Origin: Aporhodopirellula rubra
Lineage (GTDB): Bacteria; Planctomycetota; Planctomycetia; Pirellulales; Pirellulaceae
DNA: 64,000 nt
Reading direction: 5' to 3'
Assembly (NCBI RefSeq): GCF_014192335.1
Contig: NZ_JACHXU010000027.1
Coordinates: forward strand, 1 to 64,000
The position numbers and the translations under genes are program-made. Below, piece by piece: positions 39,348 through 46,293 of this stretch. Every line of letters begins with the position of its first letter. The stretch's first letter is position 1. Below the pieces are notes generated by a model. It had not been told where the DNA came from, did no database searches, and saw only the letters and a list, made by a program, of their open reading frames with translations.

Positions 39348-39833
39348 ATGTTGCTCCGCCGCCGTTTCACATCACTGCAATCGCAGTCGGAATCGATCGC
39401 CTCGATCACATGTGGACGTATCATCATGCGTGCGGGACGATTGGTATCGGTCGAACAGCATTGGCTTCGCAGTCCGGTATCGATCGCTCAAGTTTGGTGG
39501 GAATCCAATCATGGCCGGTTGAGAGGGGACGAGTGCCTGTTGGACTATCATGTTCCACGCGGACTGCCCTCGTTCATGACACTCGATTACATCCGCAGTG
39601 GATCGGAGACGAGTTACAGGACCTTCATCGGGGCGTGTCATGTGCTCAATGAAATTGCGAGATTGCGTCGAGCCGACGCGATCGTGGCTCACGTTACTAA
39701 CGTTCGTATCAGCGATCGTCTGTTGGAACGTTTGAGTTGGCAGCGTCATCAAGAACACTGGCGTGGCCGGCACTACATTCGGCGATTCTACGACGGCTAT
39801 CCGAGGTTGCCGAAGAGTTATTGCGAAGCGTAG
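39348..39833 (+). CDS. Small conserved protein of unknown function, possibly GNAT-like
   Basis: 161 residues. Not matched to a named family. The C-terminal segment HVTNVRISDRLLERLSWQRH followed by GRHYIRRFYDGYP resembles the last strands and helix of GNAT acetyltransferases (NxRISxxLLxRxGW pattern). The middle has FMTLDYIRSGSETSYRTFIGACHVLNEIARL, an amphipathic helix-strand unit. The acetyl-CoA loop (Q/RxxGxG/A) is not visible, so enzymatic activity is doubtful. It overlaps the convergent hydrolase gene by 16 bp. A plausible ATG at 39348, no good ribosome binding site. Confidence 0.6.
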   Translation: MLLRRRFTSLQSQSESIASITCGRIIMRAGRLVSVEQHWLRSPVSIAQVWWESNHGRLRGDECLLDYHVPRGLPSFMTLDYIRSGSETSYRTFIGACHVLNEIARLRRADAIVAHVTNVRISDRLLERLSWQRHQEHWRGRHYIRRFYDGYPRLPKSYCEA

Positions 39834-40705
39834 CGTTTGAGAAAACTCGCGGTGAGCTCGGCAACGTAATCCGCGTCTCTTGGGTCATTGACGAGTAGGT
39901 GATCGGCGCCCGATAGCGTGATCAGGCTACACGCCGGAAGTCCGTCATTGTCTTCGATCAGGCCGGCGATTCGAAGAGCGTGGTCATATCCGAGTGTTTG
40001 ATCCACGGGAGAGTGAAACGCGAGCACGCGGCTGCGGATTCGATTCAAGTGATCGGGGAGTTGATGCGATCGGAAATCGTCGAGCATTTGCCGTGTGATG
40101 GTCCACGCGCGACCACCGATCACAACGTCGCCACGTTCGTCATTCTCGAGTGCCGGATTCAGCCGAGTCAGCAAGGCGGCGAGATGTTGCGTGTCGCTCG
40201 GCGCGGCGATGCTCACCACGGCGGCAATTTGAGACCGAATTGTTTCGGAGATCGGATGGTGATCATTCGCGGGCATTCCCGCCGCTATCGCCAGAGAGGC
40301 CGCGCCGCCGAAACTATGCCCGATGAGCCCGGTCACTGGGCCAATCGAATCGTTAGCGAACTCGATGGCAGCGGTCAGGTCGGCCAGGTTGGTCGAGAAG
40401 TTCGTTTCGGAGAAGTCACCGTCGCTGCCGCCGAGACCGGTCATGTCGTACCGTAGAACGGCGATGCCGGATTCAGCCAAGCTTCGCGAAATTCGCGTGA
40501 TGGCTTTGAGGTCTTTGCTGCATGTGAAGCAGTGACTAAAGACCACGACCGGAACCGAGGTCGATTCGAGGGTGGGCGTGATCGCAGCGGGACGGATGGG
40601 GCGATCGATGATGCCGGCGAGCGAGATGCCGCGAGCGTTTTCGAAACGAACCCGATAGGAACGTCGCTCGAACCGATCTGACTGTGACAAGTCAGCTTCG
40701 CTCAC
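39818..40705 (-). CDS. Cytosolic alpha/beta hydrolase
   Basis: 295 residues, no signal peptide. It has the opening strand plus VVVFSHCFTCSKDLKAI, VLRYDMTGLGGSDGDF, nucleophile elbow LIGHSFGGAASLA (GHSFGG, Ser), a lid, Asp in LAFHSPVDQTLGYD and His in LSGADHLLVN. The SHCFTCSKDL block is typical of the hydrolases that are sometimes fused to OsmC-like domains; no OsmC domain is present here. Its GTG start overlaps the floA stop by 4 bp (40702-40705), so it is coupled to the flotillin gene. Confidence 0.85.
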   Translation of the reverse strand: MSEADLSQSDRFERRSYRVRFENARGISLAGIIDRPIRPAAITPTLESTSVPVVVFSHCFTCSKDLKAITRISRSLAESGIAVLRYDMTGLGGSDGDFSETNFSTNLADLTAAIEFANDSIGPVTGLIGHSFGGAASLAIAAGMPANDHHPISETIRSQIAAVVSIAAPSDTQHLAALLTRLNPALENDERGDVVIGGRAWTITRQMLDDFRSHQLPDHLNRIRSRVLAFHSPVDQTLGYDHALRIAGLIEDNDGLPACSLITLSGADHLLVNDPRDADYVAELTASFLKRYASQ

Positions 40706-41772
40706 GTGGCTTGGTCCATCGGGAGCGAGGAATCCGTCGCGCCGATGCGTCCGGCTTGGAACGCTTCTGCCATGGCTTTAGGCACTTCCGCTTCGGCGAG
40801 CACGAGACGTGAACGGTTTTCCGACACGCGTGCTTTCATTTGCTGTTCTTGCGCGATGGCCTCGGCACGCCGGCGTTCGGCCTGCGCCCTCGCAACACGT
40901 GTGTCGGCTTCCGCTTGGTCGCTCTGCAAACGAGCACCAATGTTTTCACCGACGTCAATGTCAGCGATGTCGATCGAAACGATTTCGAACGCGGTTTGTG
41001 CGTCGAGTGCACGCGACAGGACCACACGCGTGATCATGTCTGGGTTTTCGAGCACGTCGAAATGCGATGCGGCGGATCCGATCGAACTGATGATCGCTTC
41101 GCCGACACGCGCGATCACGGTGTCTTCGGTGGCCCCGCCGATCAACTGTTCGATGTTGGTACGCACGGTCACGCGAGCACGAACTCGTAGTTCGATGCCG
41201 TTCTTGGTGATTGCGCTGAGTGTTGTTTTGCCGCTGCGTTTAGGATCGGGGCAATCGATGACCTTTGGGTACACACTCGTTTGTACAGCGTCGAGGACGT
41301 CGCGGCCGGCGAGGTCGATTGCGGCGGCTTGATCGAAGTCCAATGGGATTCGGGCTCGGTGGGCGGCGATGATCGCGTGGATCACGTTCATCACGTTTCC
41401 GCCGGCGAGATAGTGTGCCTCGAGCCGATGAGTGCTGATCCCGTCGCTGCGGCTGATGTTCAGTTTCGCCTGCGCGGCCATCACTTTGGCCTGCACGATC
41501 ACGTTCGGGTTGACTTTGGTGAAGTGCATCCGGATCAGGTTTGCGAGCTTTACGTCGGCTTCGGACATGAATGCCTGAAACCACAGTTTGCCATATTGGA
41601 TCAGGAAGAAACCCAGGATCGCGACAAAGACCAGTGCGACGAGGATTCCGACTATGATCGCAATCCCGTACATGCTCGTCGGCTCATCGCCTTGGGCGAG
41701 CAATACGCCGGCGGATGGGGCGGAATACCACGCGTCGGGGAGACCAAGGACTCGTTCGAAAGCAGCTAACAT
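40702..41772 (-). CDS. floA: Flotillin-like protein FloA
   Basis: 356 residues from ATG 41772 (a TTG 12 codons upstream is weaker). It has a signal-anchor/hairpin segment (IAIIVGILVALVFVAILGFFLI, about 38-59), then the FloA core: MHFTKVNPNVIVQAKVMAAQA, LEAHYLAGGNVMNVIHAIIAA, FDQAAAIDLAGRDVLDAV, and the Glu/Ala-rich C-terminal coiled segment from about 290. FloA marks functional membrane microdomains and scaffolds membrane complexes. In Bacillus it is paired with NfeD; no NfeD gene is present here, a cytosolic hydrolase is coupled instead. Confidence 0.93.
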   Translation of the reverse strand: MLAAFERVLGLPDAWYSAPSAGVLLAQGDEPTSMYGIAIIVGILVALVFVAILGFFLIQYGKLWFQAFMSEADVKLANLIRMHFTKVNPNVIVQAKVMAAQAKLNISRSDGISTHRLEAHYLAGGNVMNVIHAIIAAHRARIPLDFDQAAAIDLAGRDVLDAVQTSVYPKVIDCPDPKRSGKTTLSAITKNGIELRVRARVTVRTNIEQLIGGATEDTVIARVGEAIISSIGSAASHFDVLENPDMITRVVLSRALDAQTAFEIVSIDIADIDVGENIGARLQSDQAEADTRVARAQAERRRAEAIAQEQQMKARVSENRSRLVLAEAEVPKAMAEAFQAGRIGATDSSLPMDQAT

Positions 41773-42101
41773 GGAAATCGATCTGCCGGAATGGGATTGG
41801 TAGGGCAATGTTGCTAGAAATCGCGTCGGATGTGACCGTATCGTATCCGATTAGGCGGCGCGTTTGCACATGGCCAAACGTGAATTCCGAGCGGCGCTTT
41901 GGCCCATCTACCCTCCACGGCGCCCCGCCAAGTGAGATGCAGGTCATGGTAGGCCGCGGGAAAGATGTGAGCGTGCCTGGTGATGTAGGTCACGCCGCGC
42001 ACCGCCGTCGATCACGGGGATGTCGCTTTTAGAGAAAGACGGCTTTCAGAGGCAGGCAGCGTGTTTCGTCGCCTGGCGAATTCGTCCGTTGGGGGATTTT
42101 G
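41773..42101 (-). promoter_or_regulatory. floA upstream region
   Basis: 329 bp between the HTH/acidic membrane protein gene and floA, both on the minus strand. It should hold the floA promoter. No confident -35/-10 pair, RNA or coding frame was found. Confidence 0.4.
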
Positions 42102-42125
42102 ACCTGAGGTGAGATCGCCTCAGGT
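42102..42125 (-). terminator. Hairpin directly after the HTH/acidic protein stop codon
   Basis: ACCTGAGG and CCTCAGGT (42102-42109 with 42118-42125) form a perfect 8-bp stem with an 8-nt loop, beginning at the base next to the stop codon. The following sequence is CAAAATCC on the minus strand, not a T-run, so termination efficiency is uncertain; mRNA 3'-end protection is equally possible. Confidence 0.45.
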
Positions 42126-43904
42126 TTATTTGCCCCAGCCCGCGACGTCGATCAGCATGTCGGTGAGCGAACTGACCGGGGCGGCCGGTTCGGTATAGCT
42201 CCACATGTTGCGGACGAGGTCGGTCATCAGCATTCCGCCCAAGCTCATCACCATTAGGATCAGCATCAAGCCGACCGTTTGCAGTAACGTGAACGGAATT
42301 TCGTAGCCGACGGCTGCTCCAACGGGTGCGGCCGCAGCGTGTTCGTATGAGGACTCATCGGGTGTGAAAGGTTCTTCGGCGTGCTCGATGCCTTCTTCGA
42401 CGCCGCCAAAAACATCTGCCTGACCCTCTTCGTCGCCGAAGACGGGGGCCTCTTCCATGACGCCTTCTTCAACGAAAGCGGGTTCGTCGAATCCGCCGCT
42501 GCCGAAGGAGTCGGAATTCTCGATGTCGATTTCTTGCGACTCGCTGTCGTCGGACTTTTCGAGTTGAATCCCCGATGGCGAGAGTTGGAATTCTTCATCG
42601 GACGGGAAGTCCATGTTCGCGCCGCTGCCGTCGTCGGGAATCAGGCCTGAGCCATAACCGCTGCTGCCGGAACCGGAGCCACTGCCTTCGGCGAGTTCCG
42701 CACCGAGGTCGAGTGCCGAAATGCTGCTGCCGGCCAGATCCAACGGTTCGCTTTCGAGCGACAGGCCACTGTCCGACGGGCTCATCAGATTGATGCCGCT
42801 GTCACCGGCGATCGAAATGTCGCTGCCGGCGCTACTGACGATCAAGTCGTCATCGTCGTCCGAGATGACCAAGTCATCGTCATCGGCCAAGGCGTCGTCG
42901 ACGCCCGATGAACCGCCTTCATCGGCACTCAACAACGAACTGCCTAAGAGGTTTTCGCTGTCACCGCTGAGCAAGCCGCTGCCGACCGAATCGCCAGCGA
43001 GCAGGTCAAGTTCGCTGAGCACGTCACCGCTGACTTTTCCAACACCGCCGATCGCACTGGCGCTGTCTTGCAGGTCAAGGTCTTCCATCATCTCCAGACT
43101 GCTCGCGTTTTCGTCATTGCTGACCAAGTCGAGGTCCATGTCCGAGTCGCTGCCCAGGAGGACGTCGCCCGAGTCGGAGGGTGCGATATCCAAACCGCTG
43201 ATTTCGTCGGAACCTTCGGCGAGGTCTTTAGCAGACAGTTCGCCTGAATCGCCGCCGATATCCAGCAACGGTGAATCGTCATCCGCTTCCAAGTCCAGGA
43301 CGCTGCCGAGATTGAATTCGTCGCTATCTTTCGATGAGCCGGCGTCGGCGGCCGACTTTTCAGCCGCGGCTTTGGCTTCTTTGGCGGCCAAACTCAATTC
43401 GCCGCTGTCGTGAGAGATGGCTGATCCGGCGATGTCGAGTTCATCGAGGTCGAGGGGCAGGCTGCTGCCGGTACCGCTGCCGATGGCCGATCCGCCGCTG
43501 CCGCCGGGGATCACCAACACGTCGCTGCCGCCTGAGCCGTCGCCGGCGACCAAGTTCACATCGCTGTCGCTGCCTGATCCGGATCCTTCGATCCCGAGGT
43601 CGATGCTGCTGCCGCCGCTGCCATCGGCGTCAAGACTGATCTCGCCGGGGTCGACGTTGCTGCCGTCGCCGCCGATGACTTTGCCGACTTTCGATCCCGG
43701 TCCATCGGCACCGAGGATACCTGAACCGAATCCGGAGAGATTAGGAAGTTCTTCACGCAGGCGTGCGATTTCGGTTTCGGGGAACTTCCAGCTCGAACCG
43801 TCTCGGAAACCGCGGACCTGGCCCTGCGATCGCAGATCGATCAGAGCCTGCGTGGGGATGCCGAGCTGTTTTGCGGCGTCTTCGAGCGAAAGATAAGTGG
43901 CCAT
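42126..43904 (-). CDS. Membrane-tethered HTH protein with ~490-residue acidic Ser/Gly/Asp linker
   Basis: 592 residues. Residues 1-55 form an excisionase/MerR-type winged HTH (YLSLEDAAKQLGIPTQALI, then GQVRGFRDGSSWKFPETEI). Residues about 58-545 are almost entirely Asp, Ser, Gly, Glu, Leu and Ala in repeats such as DSGELS, DDDLVISDDDDDLIV and GSGSGSSGYGSG, surely disordered. Near 550 a helix precedes a membrane segment (TLLQTVGLMLILMVMSLGGML, about 556-576) and a 30-residue tail. A DNA- or protein-binding head would thus hang from the membrane on a long acidic tether. No known function. No signal peptide, so the head is cytoplasmic. Upstream (43905-44023) no gene. Confidence 0.75.
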   Translation of the reverse strand: MATYLSLEDAAKQLGIPTQALIDLRSQGQVRGFRDGSSWKFPETEIARLREELPNLSGFGSGILGADGPGSKVGKVIGGDGSNVDPGEISLDADGSGGSSIDLGIEGSGSGSDSDVNLVAGDGSGGSDVLVIPGGSGGSAIGSGTGSSLPLDLDELDIAGSAISHDSGELSLAAKEAKAAAEKSAADAGSSKDSDEFNLGSVLDLEADDDSPLLDIGGDSGELSAKDLAEGSDEISGLDIAPSDSGDVLLGSDSDMDLDLVSNDENASSLEMMEDLDLQDSASAIGGVGKVSGDVLSELDLLAGDSVGSGLLSGDSENLLGSSLLSADEGGSSGVDDALADDDDLVISDDDDDLIVSSAGSDISIAGDSGINLMSPSDSGLSLESEPLDLAGSSISALDLGAELAEGSGSGSGSSGYGSGLIPDDGSGANMDFPSDEEFQLSPSGIQLEKSDDSESQEIDIENSDSFGSGGFDEPAFVEEGVMEEAPVFGDEEGQADVFGGVEEGIEHAEEPFTPDESSYEHAAAAPVGAAVGYEIPFTLLQTVGLMLILMVMSLGGMLMTDLVRNMWSYTEPAAPVSSLTDMLIDVAGWGK

Positions 43905-44023
43905 GGCAACGCGTTGTTTCGAAAAGGGGCGTTAGGAAGATTGGCAGTGACGTTCACCCCATTCCCTACGTGCCGTTTTCTCGATTCGATCGCGAGCAGT
44001 GCAGGAATCAGACGCCGATCGGT

Positions 44024-44494
44024 TTAGTTGGATCGCGGCGGAATTCCTTGCAGCCGACGAATCTGATCGGGCAGCGGTGGGGTGACGTTCAGTTCTAAAG
44101 TGAAGTCGGCGGCAATTTCGCGACTGCTGACCAGTCGGATCTTGCCTTCAGAACCCACATGATACACGGCCATCCATCGTTTTTCCGCATCTACGATCGT
44201 AATTACTTGAGTTCCCGAGTCGTCAACGTGGGAAAATCCGATCAAATCCCCCGAACCGGCAACATCCCGTCCACCGCGAGACTCGATGACGGACACATGA
44301 TCACCTACCACGTCCCCGAAATCAGGGGCCGGGTCGCCCAGCGGGCTGGGGGAAGACTCGTATCCGGGCGTTTGCGCGGTGACTTCGGTCGATTTCCCCG
44401 ACACCCATGCCGCCCCGATCAGGATTCCGACGATCAACGGTAAAACGCTCGGTGCGACTGCCCGGAATCGCGTGGCAAAAGATGAGAGGTTCAT
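44024..44494 (-). CDS. Signal-anchored small protein of unknown function
   Basis: 156 residues from ATG 44494 (a TTG 5 codons upstream is possible). One membrane/signal segment: VLPLIVGILIGAAWVSG (about residues 16-32). The extracytoplasmic part begins with a Pro/Ser/Asp linker, then a beta-rich region TQVITIVDAEKRWMAVYHVG and EGKIRLVSSREIAADFTLEL, ending LPDQIRRLQGIPP. I do not recognise the family; the IVDAEKRWMAVYHV unit recalls small planctomycete exported proteins. It is divergent from the ExbB/ExbD-like operon (256-bp gap) and follows the same strand as the HTH/acidic protein. Confidence 0.6.
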   Translation of the reverse strand: MNLSSFATRFRAVAPSVLPLIVGILIGAAWVSGKSTEVTAQTPGYESSPSPLGDPAPDFGDVVGDHVSVIESRGGRDVAGSGDLIGFSHVDDSGTQVITIVDAEKRWMAVYHVGSEGKIRLVSSREIAADFTLELNVTPPLPDQIRRLQGIPPRSN

Positions 44495-44766
44495 AAGGCG
44501 ATCGACCAAATTGCTGGAAACGGATTCGCACGAGGGAAATGTGCGGAGATTCTTGCGGCAGACTCTTCTTTACCTTGGATGTGAAGAGAGCCGCAAACCC
44601 GAATTTGTAGTGTTTTGGTCAAGTTTGTCGGTTGTGACGGTCGATCTGGTTGTTCGTACGCACTCCATGATATGGTCGCTTCAGTACGCGTCGGAATCTC
44701 TGCGCGGACCCACCGTCAGTCAGCCTTGGCCCAGCAGCCTCCATCTCGATCGGAAAAAGGAGTCCC
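44495..44766. promoter_or_regulatory. Divergent promoter region upstream of the ExbB-like operon
   Basis: 272 bp between the signal-anchored protein gene (-) and the ExbB-like operon (+). GGAAAAAGGAG lies 4-5 nt before the ATG at 44767 and is a strong ribosome binding site by the standard of this window. No confident -10/-35 was assigned. Confidence 0.5.
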
Positions 44767-46293
44767 ATGACTCAAGCTCCCGAAATCGTCTCCAACGATC
44801 ACTCGACATCCAAAATAGACTCGCCCGCCCGGCAGTCTCCATGGGCAACGTTGATTCATAAACTGACGCCACTGGCGATCGGACTGGCCGGAGGCTGTGT
44901 CTTCTACGCCGTGGTGCTCACGGTCGACTGGGCACCGCTGAACCGATATTTCCTGGGCCACCCCGTCGCGGTTGCGGCCACGATGTTGTTCACCGTGGCG
45001 ATTTCGATTTTGGCGTTCATGACGCTCGATACCGCTTCGCAGCAGCGATCGTTGCGTTTGCTGCGTGACGCGGATTTGATGCCGCCGCCAATGAGCGATG
45101 ATGGTTCCGTTTCACCCGCGCAGCGTTGGCAGAATGACAACGACGCGGGGCACGCCGCCCGGTTGTGGCGTTCAGCACTTTCGTCATTGCCTGCAACCAC
45201 GCGTCAGAGTTCGCTCGTTCGCCGGCTCGACGAAGTTCTGACCCGGCAATCGCATCGAACTACCACCACTGAATTACCCGAGGATTTGCGGGAACTCTCG
45301 GTGCGTGACGCCGATGCCGCTCACGATTCGCTCGGACTGATTCGAATCATTGTTTGGGCAATCCCCATGCTCGGGTTCCTAGGTACGGTGATCGGGATCA
45401 CGCAAACGCTCGGCGGCCTTGACTTTACCGACGGTACTGCGGCGGTCGATCGGCTTAAGAGCGGGCTTTACGTGGCGTTCGATACGACCGCTCTCGGGCT
45501 AGTGCTATCCGTGGTTGCGATCTTTTTGCAGTTCCCCGTCGAACGCGGTCTGCAAAGTTTGCTCGTGGATATCGACGAACGGGTGCGAAATTTGGTTTCC
45601 CTCGGACTGCCGGCGGATAGCCCAGCGGACAATCAGACTGCGATGATCACCCATTTGTGCAGCGGGATCGAAACCGCCGTCGCGGAGTCTCTTGCCACCC
45701 AAGCAAAACTGTGGCGGGAAACGATCGAAGAGGCTCAGGAGGCATGGCGAAGTCAGCACAACGAGGGTGCAGAACAATTCCGGCAATTGTTGCAGTCGGC
45801 GATGAAGCCCGCATTGACGCACCATGCCGATCGGATCGACGCGTCGATCGGACGTCTCGATGGAGCCGCTCATTCGGTTGAGAACGCGTTGCGAGAACAG
45901 ACCGCCGTATGGCGTGGTGCGTTGCAGGACACCGCGACGGAGGTGCAGACGCATCGTCGTACTTTGTTAACACACACCGAAGCCATGACGACGCTCGCCG
46001 CGCGGCAGAGTGAGCAAGACGCTTCGCTGCGAGACGCATTGAAGCTCGCCGTGACGGATCGAAGCCGCACCGACGCGAGTGAACCGGTCCCGGTTCTCGA
46101 TCCTGCGGTAACGCAGGCCATGACAACTCTCGCACGAGCGGTCGATCTACTTTCGACTCGGTTGCCTGCACCACCTGAACGGCCGACACGCACGTCTGCT
46201 GTCTCGGGACGCGCCAAACCGGCGGCGGATTCGAATGCAGCTTCACGGGCAAATGGCCCGGCGAATCGTGACTCCTTAGGGCGTGCGGCATGA
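44767..46293 (+). CDS. MotA/TolQ/ExbB-family proton channel protein
   Basis: 508 residues. Helices at about 34-56 and 66-88, a cytoplasmic loop (about 90-185), then the two family-defining helices: IPMLGFLGTVIGITQTLGGL (199-218) and LYVAFDTTALGLVLSVVAIF (234-253). Thr207 and Thr240/241 match the polar residues that line the proton path in ExbB/TolQ. A long helical tail follows (about 260-508, for example HSVENALREQTAVWRGAL and TLAARQSEQDASLRDALKLA), much longer than in ExbB (244 aa) and reminiscent of ZorA-like tails. It should assemble with the next two genes, which overlap it by 4 bp and each other by 4 bp. A strong GGAG precedes the ATG. Confidence 0.85.
   Translation: MTQAPEIVSNDHSTSKIDSPARQSPWATLIHKLTPLAIGLAGGCVFYAVVLTVDWAPLNRYFLGHPVAVAATMLFTVAISILAFMTLDTASQQRSLRLLRDADLMPPPMSDDGSVSPAQRWQNDNDAGHAARLWRSALSSLPATTRQSSLVRRLDEVLTRQSHRTTTTELPEDLRELSVRDADAAHDSLGLIRIIVWAIPMLGFLGTVIGITQTLGGLDFTDGTAAVDRLKSGLYVAFDTTALGLVLSVVAIFLQFPVERGLQSLLVDIDERVRNLVSLGLPADSPADNQTAMITHLCSGIETAVAESLATQAKLWRETIEEAQEAWRSQHNEGAEQFRQLLQSAMKPALTHHADRIDASIGRLDGAAHSVENALREQTAVWRGALQDTATEVQTHRRTLLTHTEAMTTLAARQSEQDASLRDALKLAVTDRSRTDASEPVPVLDPAVTQAMTTLARAVDLLSTRLPAPPERPTRTSAVSGRAKPAADSNAASRANGPANRDSLGRAA

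Noticed and set aside
42126..43904. CRISPR-like or satellite repeats suggested by recurring GCTGCCG runs
   Set aside because: The repetition is codon-level, caused by the Asp/Ser/Gly-rich protein; there is no spacer pattern.
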